This document shows, one piece after another, positions 55,107 to 63,813 of a stretch of DNA of 64,000 nucleotides; within the stretch, counting starts at the first letter, position 1, and every line of letters begins with the position of its first letter. The notes below the pieces were generated by a model. The model saw only the letters and a list, made by a program, of their open reading frames with translations, had not been told where the DNA came from and ran no database searches. Source of the DNA: Planctomycetota bacterium. GTDB lineage: Bacteria > Planctomycetota > UBA1135 > GCA-002686595. The stretch covers positions 62,001 through 126,000 of the forward strand of contig NYUD01000073.1 of NCBI GenBank assembly GCA_002683825.1, written 5' to 3'. A program made the translations under genes and the position numbers.

Positions 55107-55131
55107 GGCGATCCGTCGGCGGCGGATCGCC
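55107..55131. terminator. Perfect 9-bp hairpin between convergent genes
   Basis: GGCGATCCG (55107-55115) pairs exactly with CGGATCGCC (55123-55131), with a seven-base loop. It sits where the DUF4388 gene and the parvulin-like gene converge and can act for both. No strong U-tract follows. Confidence 0.6.
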
Positions 55132-55159
55132 CTCTCATTCCCGTCAACCGACTCGCGCG

Positions 55160-55696
55160 TCACTCCAGTCGCTTGACGATGTGGATTCCGAACCGCGACG
55201 TTCCCCTGCCCGTCGGCGGCATCGGGTCGTAGGGCGCGACGCCGACCTCACCCACGCGCAACCTCCAGGCGGTGTCGCCGAAGGCCGGAACCATCGCTTT
55301 ACGCGGATAGACATCACTTGAGGGGAGGGGCTCGTCCCCGGCGATCATGGTGTAGATGCCCGGGTACGTATCGTTGGTGTGCCGTTCTACGAGTTCGCCG
55401 AAGTTCGTGCCGTTTGCGGCAGCGAGTTCCTGGAGGATCTCGGCCGCGCGTGTTTCGGCGCCAGCCGGCAGTCGATCCCCGAAGTTCGTGCCGACGCCGA
55501 CCAAGAGGTGCTGGACCTTCACTCGATGCGCCAGATGCTCCGGTCGCTCCTGCAGGAGATCGACCGAGGCGTACATGGCCTCGACGGGGTCCACTCCCCC
55601 GGGAAAGGTAGGGAAGAGCGGCTCTTCAGCGCAATTCGTGAGGGTGAGCCCCAAGAGGAGGGTGACGTGCAGGTTGGGAACGGAGCGCTTCAGCAT
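55160..55696 (-). CDS. Parvulin-like peptidyl-prolyl isomerase lipoprotein
   Basis: A 178-residue protein with a signal segment ending LTLTNC (position -1 is Asn, so lipidation is uncertain). Residues 58-178 follow the parvulin pattern: VKVQHLLVGVG, TNFGELVERHTNDTYPGIYTM, VPAFGDTAWRLRVGEVG and the terminal FGIHIVKRLE. Such proteins aid folding in the periplasm. The substrate-binding stretch is short. It is alone on this strand, with a 426-base gap upstream. Confidence 0.75.
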   Translation of the reverse strand: MLKRSVPNLHVTLLLGLTLTNCAEEPLFPTFPGGVDPVEAMYASVDLLQERPEHLAHRVKVQHLLVGVGTNFGDRLPAGAETRAAEILQELAAANGTNFGELVERHTNDTYPGIYTMIAGDEPLPSSDVYPRKAMVPAFGDTAWRLRVGEVGVAPYDPMPPTGRGTSRFGIHIVKRLE

Positions 55697-56122
55697 CGTC
55701 TTGGGAGGGGTCGGGAGACTCGCTTTGGGCCATGCTACAGGGCCCAAAGCCAGGGAGCCAACCGTGCCTCCCTCCACCGAGGCAGGCAGGTACTGCGTTA
55801 CGTCGTGTGCGAGGATCGGAAGACCCTGCCTTACCTCGCAGACCTCGGCACGCTCGATCTGCATCCCTCTCACCACACCATTCAAACGCTGGCGGAACGA
55901 CCCGCGACAAGGGGAGATGTCTTCCGGAGCGTCCTTTCCAGGCCGAAAGATCTGGCTCCAGCCGTCCCTCTCCTGGAGGATAGCCTGCGGACGCGCTGGG
56001 CGGGACGCGGTGATATCCAACGGAGGGTGCACGGGCGGCGTAGACGATCCCCTTGGACGGCCTGCGTACCAGGAGTAGCCTTTGCGCCCGTGATGTGGGC
56101 CGACCCCCGCGATTCTTCGACC
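55697..56122. other. Intergenic region without a supported gene
   Basis: This 426-base stretch separates two divergent genes. Long open frames cross it on both strands, but their products are Arg/Gly/Cys-rich with no recognisable fold. It must hold promoters for both neighbours. No hairpin of note was found by eye. Confidence 0.5.
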
Positions 56123-57556
56123 ATGACTACCCCGATCCGTGCGTTCTTCGTCCCCGTGCTGGCGGCCCTCTCGGTGATTCCCCTGGCCGTTTCCTGTTCG
56201 GCAAACGACGGCGAGGTCAGCGGGGCCGCCAGGAACGTCATTCTGATCTCGATCGATACCCTGCGCCCCGATCACCTCGGCTGCTATGGCTACGAGCGCG
56301 CCACGTCTCCCGCGCTGGATGTCATCGCGGAACAAGGCGCACTCTTCGAACAGTGCACCTCCTCCGCGCCCTGGACCCTGCCCGGGCACGCCACGATGCT
56401 GACCGGCCTCTACCCGAGCACCCACGGGGTGAAGGACCACGACCGCACCCTGGGCGACGACACCCCGTCACTCGCCACGCTGCTGAAAGAAAGCGGCTTT
56501 CGCACCATGGCCGTGGTGAACTCCCACAACATCGCCGATCCGCGCTACGGCCTGGGGCAGGGCTTCGATGAGTTCAAGTACGTCAACGAGCTCGAGGAAA
56601 TTCCGGGCAAGACCAACCCGAAGGGCGATCCGGCCTTCGGCATCGCCAACCGCGGCCCCGGGATCACGCGCCAGGGGTTGAGGTTGATCGAACAGCACAA
56701 GGACCAGCCGTTCTTCCTCTTCCTGCACTACTACGACGTTCATACCGACTTCACGCCCGCGCCGAAGTACAAGCGCATGTTCGTGGATCCCTACGATGGT
56801 CGGCTCACGGGAAACACGCAGGAGCTCGTCGGCTACCGCGTTCGTGGCGACGAGATCACCGAGGACGATGCCCGCTACCTGCGGCAGATGTACGACGCTG
56901 AGATCCGGCAACTCGACGACATCCTGAGCGGCTTCTTTGCCTATCTGGACGACCGCGGGCTGTCCGAGAACACACTCGTCGTCATCACCTCGGATCATGG
57001 CGAGGAGTACGGCGAGCACGGCGGTGTGCTCCATGGACGCAGCCAGTACCAGGAGTTGCTCGCCATACCCCTGATCCTACGCGGACCGGGCGTTCCCGCC
57101 GGCGCGCGCTTCACGGATCCCGTCAGCCTCGTCGACGTCGTTCCGACGATCCTGAAGATGGTGGGCGTGCGCACGGATCATGAGTTCGATGGGGTCGACC
57201 TGACGCTGGCGTGGTTGAACCCCGACGAGCTAGGCAAGCCCCGTTATCTCTTCGGGGAGGCGGACCACAACAACTGGATCGAGGCCAACGGCAAGCGCGC
57301 CAAGTACGCTGATGTGGCCTGGATGGTGCGGGTAAAGAACGACAAGTTGCACTACAACGAGATCCTCAACAGCTACGAGTTGTACAACCTGGCCGAGGAT
57401 CCTTTCGAACAGGTGGACCTTGCCGCCTCGCGGCCGGAACGTCTCGAGCTTCTTCGTTCGGCCCTCAAGGCCTACATTCGGAACGAGGGTTCAGGGGTTC
57501 GGATAGAACCGCCGGACGAGGAAGAGCAAGAAAAACTGAAACAGCTCGGATATTGA
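56123..57556 (+). CDS. Sulfatase-fold hydrolase with Thr nucleophile site
   Basis: A 477-residue exported or lipid-anchored protein (signal ending LAVSC). It has the alkaline-phosphatase/sulfatase fold: ISIDTLRPDHLGCYG holds the metal Asp, ITSDHGEEYGEHGG the second metal site, and LHGRSQYQE follows. At the nucleophile position the sulfatase CxPSR is replaced by TLPGH, with T85 in place of the Cys that becomes formylglycine. The enzyme is therefore more likely a phosphodiesterase, phosphatase or phospho-transferase than a sulfatase. The C terminus ends LKQLGY. It is first of three genes with a GT39-type transferase and a paralogue. Confidence 0.85.
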   Translation: MTTPIRAFFVPVLAALSVIPLAVSCSANDGEVSGAARNVILISIDTLRPDHLGCYGYERATSPALDVIAEQGALFEQCTSSAPWTLPGHATMLTGLYPSTHGVKDHDRTLGDDTPSLATLLKESGFRTMAVVNSHNIADPRYGLGQGFDEFKYVNELEEIPGKTNPKGDPAFGIANRGPGITRQGLRLIEQHKDQPFFLFLHYYDVHTDFTPAPKYKRMFVDPYDGRLTGNTQELVGYRVRGDEITEDDARYLRQMYDAEIRQLDDILSGFFAYLDDRGLSENTLVVITSDHGEEYGEHGGVLHGRSQYQELLAIPLILRGPGVPAGARFTDPVSLVDVVPTILKMVGVRTDHEFDGVDLTLAWLNPDELGKPRYLFGEADHNNWIEANGKRAKYADVAWMVRVKNDKLHYNEILNSYELYNLAEDPFEQVDLAASRPERLELLRSALKAYIRNEGSGVRIEPPDEEEQEKLKQLGY

Positions 57557-57565
57557 GAGTGTGAT

Positions 57566-59188
57566 ATGCCGGGGCATATAGGAGCTCGGACGGCAGGAGG
57601 TCTCATCTGGGCCGGCCTCTTCTCCGTGCTGGCGCTGGCCTTCGCGCGCGGTTACACGCACGAGTACTTCTACAACGCCGACGCCTACGATTTCGCCCAG
57701 ATGGGCCGACAGCTGGCGGAGGGCGAGGGCTTCACCACTCTGCAGGCCTTTCCCCGCCACCTCGTCTTCTTCGAGGGGCGCGGCCTCGAGGACCAGGCGC
57801 CCTGGCCAAACCTCTATCGCTATCCGCTGTCGGTGACCGCGGCGGGGTTCTTTCAACTCCTGATCGCGAACCCCTTCGTCGCCGCCGTGGTGCGCTCGGG
57901 TGTCTTCTTTCTGGCAGGGCTCCTGGTCTTGGGCCTGCTTGCCGCGCGCATCTCGGGGTCCCGGCTGATCGGCGTTGCGATCGTGGCCGTGCTGGCGGCG
58001 GATCGCGAACTGTGGCAGGACGCCTACAGCGGCATGGTCGACACCCAGGGCACGTTCTTCCTGGCCCTGGCAGCGCTGGCGCTCTTGTTCGCGCCCCGCA
58101 CGGCCAGGGGTGGAGCCTTGATCGGCGGCGCCTGTGCGGCCTTGTATCTGACCAAGACCCAGTTCGCCGGCGCCTTGCCCGTGGCTTTTGTTCTTCTGGC
58201 GCTGGAGGTCAAGCGGGAAGCGCGACTGCGCATTCTCGTGGGCTTTCTGGCCGGGGCGGTCGTCTTGCTGGTGCCCTGGATGGTGCACAACCTCGTTCAC
58301 GCGGGCGATCCGAACTTCTCTTTCACGACCACGCGCAGTCTGGGATTCGCGACCACGCGAGTCGGCTCCGACTTCGAAATGCGTATCGACGCGCCGATGA
58401 GCGTCGGCGGCGTGATTTCCGGATACGGCGCCGAGCTGTGGACCAAGTTTCGCTTCGCCCTGGTGCAACACCTGAAGCAGCCGATCTATCAAAACCCCGC
58501 CTACTCGGTGCTGGCCTATCTCTTGCTCTTCGGCCTGCTCCCCCGGCACAGGTTCCCCGCGGGCGAAAAAGCGCTCCTGTTCGTGCGCTTCGCCCTGGGG
58601 ATGGTCGCGATGCACGTCATCGCCGAGAGCCTCTCCTATCCTACGCCGCGTTTCGCCTATCCCTACCGGGGGCTGATGCTGATCGGTGCGGTGCTCCTGG
58701 CCGAAGGGCTCTTGCGGTCCTTTACCTCGTGGACTCCGGCCCTGTGTCGGTCGGTGCTGGCGCTCGCCCTGTCCGCGGTCGCTGCGCTCGGACTGTATTT
58801 CTTCGCCGCCGAGGGCCTGGGCCCGGCGCCGGTCGCGGCGCCCGAGGTTCCGGTGGCCGAACTACAAGCCCTGTGCTCGGAGGAAGCGCTCATCGCCTCG
58901 GACGTGTCCTTTGCCCTGGCTCTCGATGCCCGTCGCCGTTCCGTGCGGTTGCCGACCTACCCGGACGATCTTCTGACCCTGGATGACGAGGTGCGGCCGA
59001 TCGATTTCGTCTACATCAGCCGTTTCGTGCCGCTCCATTCGAAGCGCAAGGAGCCCCGCGCGACCCTGTTCGCGACCTACGCTCACTACGGGACTTTCCT
59101 GTCGGAGCCCGGTTTCCTGGACCGCTACCGGATGCTGCGAAGTTTTCCGGACGGCGGGCGGTTGTATGGCAAGCGGGAGGTGCGTTGA
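57566..59188 (+). CDS. GT39-like membrane glycosyltransferase
   Basis: A 540-residue protein with about eleven hydrophobic helices followed by a soluble C-terminal domain. The first periplasmic loop contains NADAYDFAQMGRQLAEGEGF, with Asp residues typical of ArnT/PMT (GT-C) enzymes that use lipid-linked sugars. LKTQF-like loops and a basic central segment follow. It should transfer a sugar from a polyprenyl carrier to a lipid or protein in the periplasm. It lies nine bases after one sulfatase-fold gene and overlaps the next by a base. Confidence 0.82.
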   Translation: MPGHIGARTAGGLIWAGLFSVLALAFARGYTHEYFYNADAYDFAQMGRQLAEGEGFTTLQAFPRHLVFFEGRGLEDQAPWPNLYRYPLSVTAAGFFQLLIANPFVAAVVRSGVFFLAGLLVLGLLAARISGSRLIGVAIVAVLAADRELWQDAYSGMVDTQGTFFLALAALALLFAPRTARGGALIGGACAALYLTKTQFAGALPVAFVLLALEVKREARLRILVGFLAGAVVLLVPWMVHNLVHAGDPNFSFTTTRSLGFATTRVGSDFEMRIDAPMSVGGVISGYGAELWTKFRFALVQHLKQPIYQNPAYSVLAYLLLFGLLPRHRFPAGEKALLFVRFALGMVAMHVIAESLSYPTPRFAYPYRGLMLIGAVLLAEGLLRSFTSWTPALCRSVLALALSAVAALGLYFFAAEGLGPAPVAAPEVPVAELQALCSEEALIASDVSFALALDARRRSVRLPTYPDDLLTLDDEVRPIDFVYISRFVPLHSKRKEPRATLFATYAHYGTFLSEPGFLDRYRMLRSFPDGGRLYGKREVR

Positions 59189-60549
59189 TGGTCGGTGTTC
59201 GAGCGGGTGTTGCCGCGGCGCTCCTGGGTCTGGGCGGCGCCTGCGGCCAGGACCCCTCCGTCGCTCCGCCGAACCTGCTTCTGATCTCGATCGATACCTT
59301 GCGCGCCGACGTCCTGGGGTGCTACGGGAGTGCGCGTAACACATCACCGACGATCGATCGTCTGGCGCGGGAGGGGACTCGATTCGCCGATTGCTCGTCG
59401 ACCGCTCCGTGGACCTTGCCGGCGCACGCTTCGCTCCTCACGGGGACCTACCCGACGACCCATGGAGTCAAGAACCACGAGCGTCGCCTCGATCCCGCCC
59501 GCGCAACCCTGGCGACGCGCCTTCTGGATCGGGGGTTCGAGACGCGGGCCATCGTCAATTCCCATCACCTGGGGGATCCGCGCTACGGGTTGCAGGAGGG
59601 CTTTCGCGAGACGACCTACATCGCCGAGCTGGACGCCTCCACGCGCACGGTTGCGAACTGCGGGGAGGAGGTCAACGCGCGCGCTGCGGCGGCCCTGGCT
59701 TCGATGCGCCAGCCGTTTTTTCTCTTCCTGCACTACTACGACGCCCATACGGCCTACAGGGCGGGCGAGCCCTACGACGGTATGTTCGTCGAACCCTACG
59801 ACGGGCCAATGAAGGCGACGACGCGCCAGCTGTCGCGCTATCGCATCCGCGGGCAAGACATCACCGGGCGGGACGGGCGATTCCTGCGCCAGCGCTACGA
59901 AGCGGAGGTGCGTCGCGTGGACGACCTCGTGGAGGTCCTGCTGGCCCGCCTGGACGAGCTGGGCCTGGCGGAGAACACGATCGTGGTGCTCACCTCCGAC
60001 CACGGCGAGGAATTCGGCGAACGCGGCGGCGCGATGCACGGGCGGAGCCAGTATCAGGAGGTCTTGCACGTGCCGCTGATCATCAAGGGACCGGGGCTCG
60101 CAACGGATCGGGTGGTGCATGAACCCGTGAGCTTGATAGACGTCGCACCGACGATTCTCGGGGCGCTCGACCCGAGGGACGAAACCGGCTTCGAGGGGAT
60201 CGATCTCAGCGGGACCCTGCGCGGGGAGGTCTTTCCCGCGGCCGAGCGTCTGCTCTTCGCCGAGGCCGATCACGAGAACTGGATCGATCGCAAGTCCTAT
60301 GCGGACGTCGTGCGCATGGTGCGCCTCGGAGGGGCGAAGCTGTGCTACAACGAAGTCCTCGATCGGTTTGAGCTCTTCGACCTCGAGCTCGATCCGGCGG
60401 AACTCCACGACAGGCTCGCCGAAGAGCCCGAGCTGGCGCGCCGGCTGAAACTGGAGCTACGGCGCTTCGCTGCGCGTGAACAGGGGGGGATCGCGATCCC
60501 CCCTCCGGGCGCCGAGCAGCAGAAACGCCTGGACGACATGGGGTACTGA
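59188..60549 (+). CDS. Sulfatase-fold hydrolase, paralogue of the one upstream
   Basis: A 453-residue exported lipoprotein-like enzyme (LGGACG). ISIDTLRADVLGCYG, LTSDHGEEFGERGG and MHGRSQYQE match the neighbour's metal motifs. The nucleophile segment reads TLPAH (T76), again Thr rather than Cys. It ends LDDMGY, similar to its paralogue. The ATG at 59188 shares a base with the GT39 stop; a TTG one codon earlier is less likely. The two enzymes bracket the membrane glycosyltransferase and probably act on the same surface lipid or glycan. Confidence 0.85.
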   Translation: MVGVRAGVAAALLGLGGACGQDPSVAPPNLLLISIDTLRADVLGCYGSARNTSPTIDRLAREGTRFADCSSTAPWTLPAHASLLTGTYPTTHGVKNHERRLDPARATLATRLLDRGFETRAIVNSHHLGDPRYGLQEGFRETTYIAELDASTRTVANCGEEVNARAAAALASMRQPFFLFLHYYDAHTAYRAGEPYDGMFVEPYDGPMKATTRQLSRYRIRGQDITGRDGRFLRQRYEAEVRRVDDLVEVLLARLDELGLAENTIVVLTSDHGEEFGERGGAMHGRSQYQEVLHVPLIIKGPGLATDRVVHEPVSLIDVAPTILGALDPRDETGFEGIDLSGTLRGEVFPAAERLLFAEADHENWIDRKSYADVVRMVRLGGAKLCYNEVLDRFELFDLELDPAELHDRLAEEPELARRLKLELRRFAAREQGGIAIPPPGAEQQKRLDDMGY

Positions 60550-60554
60550 CGTGA

Positions 60555-61721
60555 CTAGCGCTCGGTCCTGCGCAGGCGTGCGCGCACCTCCTGCGCCCAG
60601 CTGCTGTGGGGGTCCTCCTCGAGGTAGGCCAGCCAGTGCTTGCGCGCCTCATCGAGCCGCCCGTCTGCGGCGAGCGTTTCGGCCAGGTTGAAGTGGGCAT
60701 CGGCGTAGTCGGGCGCGAGCGCGAGCGCGCGTTGGAAGGCTGCGATCGCCTCGTCGTGGCGCTCGAGCGCGACACAGGCGTTGCCGAGGTTGTTCCAGGC
60801 TTCGAGGTACTCGGGGTCGAGTTCGGTTGCGAGGTCGAAGCACTGGGACGCTTCTCCGGTGCGCTCGACGAGAAACAGCGCGTTTCCCAGACTGAAGGCG
60901 ACCTCGGCGCGCGGGTTGACAGGGTCGAGGGCGCGGGCATAGGCGACGATCGCTTCCTCGTGGCGGCCCTTTTCTTCGAGGCGAACGCCCCGCTGGAACC
61001 AGAGCTCGGTATCCGGGACGGAGACCTGGTCGTCGCTCGAGTGAGGGACCGCGTGGCCCCCCTCGAAGTCGAGCCGCAGCTGGCCGGTGGCCTCCGCCAG
61101 CTCCCCCTCGTCCGTGCGTACGACCAGGGCGCCGTCCTCCTTCAGTGCCTCCAGCTGGGCCAGGGAGCGCGCGGGCGACGGCAGCCAGGCTCCGAGGGCG
61201 GCCAGGCTTTGCTTGATGCGTTTGGTGGTGACCCCCTCGGCCGTGAGCCGCGACAGCGCCTTGGCGTCTGCGACCTGGCGAAAGTCGTAGTACGTCAGTC
61301 GTCGCACGAGTTTGACGGGCTCGATCAAGCCGTGCCGCACCCACGAGCGGATCTGGGTCTGGGGAAGATCGAGGATGCGGGCCAGCTGGGCGGTGGTGTA
61401 GAGCCTGTGAAAATCGGCAGAGCGCTCTTCCAGGCCGAGCATGCTCAGGAGTTCTTCCTCCGGCTCTATGCGGATGCTCGAGCCCTGGTCCTGGAGGTCG
61501 TGGGCCAGGCGCAGGCTGTTCGTCAAGCGTCCGTCCTCACCTAGAGGGGCGCCCCCTCGGCCGACGAACAAGAGCGCTGTCGATCCGCGCGGGGTTGCGA
61601 CGAATTCGGCTCCCGCTGCGCTGATGCGACGTAGGGCCTCGTCGCGGGTCATCGAAGCCAGCCGGCCCGTGATCGAGACCTCGAGACCGGCGAACTCATC
61701 CTCGAGCTTGGTTTGAACCAT
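60555..61721 (-). CDS. BRCT-MerR-TPR fusion protein
   Basis: From the ATG at 61721 the product has 388 residues. Residues 8-98 resemble a BRCT domain (GLEVSITGRLASMTRDEALRRISAAG with GSTALLFVGRGG). Residues 106-185 form a MerR-type winged helix with LYTTAQLARILDLPQTQIRSWVRHGLIEP. Residues 237-380 are TPR repeats, for example EAWNNLGNACVALERHDEAI. BRCT domains bind phosphopeptides or DNA ends; MerR helices bind DNA; TPRs bind proteins. The combination suggests a DNA-bound scaffold or regulator but no target is known. The frame stays open upstream and might add about 137 residues from an ATG at 62132. Confidence 0.8.
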   Translation of the reverse strand: MVQTKLEDEFAGLEVSITGRLASMTRDEALRRISAAGAEFVATPRGSTALLFVGRGGAPLGEDGRLTNSLRLAHDLQDQGSSIRIEPEEELLSMLGLEERSADFHRLYTTAQLARILDLPQTQIRSWVRHGLIEPVKLVRRLTYYDFRQVADAKALSRLTAEGVTTKRIKQSLAALGAWLPSPARSLAQLEALKEDGALVVRTDEGELAEATGQLRLDFEGGHAVPHSSDDQVSVPDTELWFQRGVRLEEKGRHEEAIVAYARALDPVNPRAEVAFSLGNALFLVERTGEASQCFDLATELDPEYLEAWNNLGNACVALERHDEAIAAFQRALALAPDYADAHFNLAETLAADGRLDEARKHWLAYLEEDPHSSWAQEVRARLRRTER

Positions 61722-62324
61722 GTCTCCGCGCTCGTGAAGCTTACGGGTGCGAACTGGCGGCTCAACGGAATTCACCGCGCCGGTGGTGGCGGGCGCTTGC
61801 GGGAGCAACTCGAGCAACACCGGCGCCCGCAGGTCGTTTTTCGTCCGCACGACACACCGCACGCGGCAGAAGAGCCCCGGCGCAACCCTCCGGGCGTCGC
61901 GCTCGTCGGTAATCAGGGGCTCGTCTGCGTGGTGTTCCGGGAACAGAGCCAGGAGAATCCGGCCGAGCGTTGCAGAGATCCCGCTTTCCAGCGGGCCGCA
62001 ACGGACCCGTCGCCCACCCTCCTCGAGGGCGACCAGGAGACTTCTGAGCTCGCCGCGCTGTTCGATGTGGCTCGGGATGGCGCACGCCGTCTCCCGGCCT
62101 TCGAGACCCGTGGCGCCGAGGCGTTCGAGCATCGCGCGGCCCTGACCGGTCTTTGCCTTGCCGGGGAAAAAACGCGGCCGGATCGGCCCCTTCGGGACAG
62201 ACGGGAGGCCCGGGGCCCGCGAATCCGCCGCGATCGGGCGCATCCGACCGGAACCGCAGCTAGGCATTTTTTTCCATCCCCAAGGTTCCCACCCTGGATT
62301 CAGCGCCTCCGGAAGGGCGCTGAT
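61722..62324. other. Unassigned 603-base region, possibly coding
   Basis: The minus-strand frame continuous with the BRCT gene stays open through 61722-62132. It has mostly G/C third positions and globular-looking sequence (ELRSLLVALEEGGRRVRCG, FCRVRCVVRTKNDLRAPVLL). This may be an N-terminal domain of that protein. A plus-strand frame in phase with the radical SAM gene is also open but reads as low-complexity. The last 100 bases hold the radical SAM leader. Confidence 0.4.
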
Positions 62325-63728
62325 ATGATCGGATGGCCCATGTCCGAATCTCCCCAATCGTCTCCCCAACGCCCTTCTTCCGGCCGAGCGGTCTCGAATT
62401 CGCCCGCCTCGACGGGGGCACCTTCCAAGCCCCTGGCGAGCGTTGTTGCGACCTCGGTGCCCGATCCTTGCTACGGATTCGAGGCCGCCCATTTCGAGGT
62501 CGAGCTGGGCAATCGGGGGTTCGAACAACTGGCGAACCCTACGGCTTTCCGGCGTCTCGAAGCGGTGGCGAATCTCCACCGCCTCGACGGTTCGTTTGTG
62601 AGCAACCTCCTTCGCTCCAGGTTGCCCGAAGCCATACCCGTCGGCGAAACGCGTCGCCTGCCCTTCGGCGCGCACATTCCGACCTTCGCAGGCGACTACG
62701 AGGTGCGTTTTGGGATCAACCGCGTCGGGGACAGCGACCTGCCGGTTCCGATCCCGATTGCGGCGGAGCCCGCGCGCATCGAGGTGAAGAACACGATCTT
62801 CGAGGCCTTCGTCGAGCTGATCAACGCGTGCAATTTTCGTTGCACCTTCTGCCCGCAGACGGTCCTGAAGCGCGAGCAGCGGCCGATGGATTTCGAGCTC
62901 GCCAAGAAGATTCTCAAGGACCTTGCGGACATGGGACACCACCATCCCATCCGCGTGCATCTTCTGGGCGAACCCCTGCTCTATCCGAAGTTCTTTGAAT
63001 TTGTCGATGCGGCGCACGACCTGGGTCAACGAATCTCCCTGGCGACCAATGGCTCGCGCTTCAGCCAAAAAAACATCGACGGCCTCCTGCGCACGGGACT
63101 CGACGAGATGGTCATCTCGCTGAACACACCCGAGGAGGAGCTCTACAACGAACAACGGGGCACGCGCGTGCCCTACGAAGAATACATCAGCGGGGTCACC
63201 GACATGGTCTCCGCCCTGGTTCGCCACGGCGGTCCTCCCAGGACCCGCATCAACGTCCTCTATGACGTCGAGCGCTCCGAGGATCCCGAAGAACAGGCGC
63301 GCGTCCGGCGGATCGCAAACGAGTGGATCCAGGTCGTACGAGAGGTCAGCGGTCGCAAGCTACCGGATGCCGAAGAGATCGTGCATCTGGATCCGACGGG
63401 CACGACGCTGATGGATCTGTACGATGGGATTCAACTCCAGTGGACGATCTACCACAACTGGGGCGAGGGCGCGGCGGCCAAGGAGCACTTCTGCGAGTTC
63501 CCCTGGAAGCACCTCGGGATCTTGGTGGACGGTCAGGCGACCGCCTGTTGCGTCGACACGGAGGGTGAGATCCAGCTGGGCAACGTGTACGAGCGGTCGG
63601 TCGAGGAGATCTGGAACGGGCCCGTGCTCGGCCGTCTGCGCGAGGGGTTCCTGCGCGGCGAAGCCGTCGAGCCGCGTTGCCAGCGATGCGACGTGCGCCA
63701 CGATAGCAAAGCCTACTTTCCACGATAG
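62325..63728 (+). CDS. Radical SAM/SPASM protein
   Basis: A 467-residue protein with GGAAGG eight bases before the ATG at 62325 (an ATG at 62340 is possible). About 150 residues of unknown fold come first. The radical SAM core follows, with the cluster motif CNFRCTFC (C169, C173, C176), then HLLGEPLLYPKFF, the SAM-side GxPxxx-type region and LATNGSRF. The C-terminal SPASM-like part has Cys residues in HFCEFPWKHLGILVDG, ACCVDTEG and CQRCD, which should bind an auxiliary cluster. Such enzymes modify peptides, tRNA or cofactors. No peptide precursor is seen next to it. Confidence 0.88.
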   Translation: MIGWPMSESPQSSPQRPSSGRAVSNSPASTGAPSKPLASVVATSVPDPCYGFEAAHFEVELGNRGFEQLANPTAFRRLEAVANLHRLDGSFVSNLLRSRLPEAIPVGETRRLPFGAHIPTFAGDYEVRFGINRVGDSDLPVPIPIAAEPARIEVKNTIFEAFVELINACNFRCTFCPQTVLKREQRPMDFELAKKILKDLADMGHHHPIRVHLLGEPLLYPKFFEFVDAAHDLGQRISLATNGSRFSQKNIDGLLRTGLDEMVISLNTPEEELYNEQRGTRVPYEEYISGVTDMVSALVRHGGPPRTRINVLYDVERSEDPEEQARVRRIANEWIQVVREVSGRKLPDAEEIVHLDPTGTTLMDLYDGIQLQWTIYHNWGEGAAAKEHFCEFPWKHLGILVDGQATACCVDTEGEIQLGNVYERSVEEIWNGPVLGRLREGFLRGEAVEPRCQRCDVRHDSKAYFPR

Positions 63729-63813
63729 CCACGCTACCCTTCCAACCAAACGGGACGAAGCCTTCCGGGTCGAGCTTCGAAAGGGGCTCGTTCGCACCCT
63801 CGAGGAAGTCCGC

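Noticed and set aside
60555-63227. Minus-strand frame of 890 codons reading from inside the radical SAM gene
   Set aside because: The first half is antisense to conserved radical SAM motifs; only the part from 61721 (perhaps 62132) is supported.
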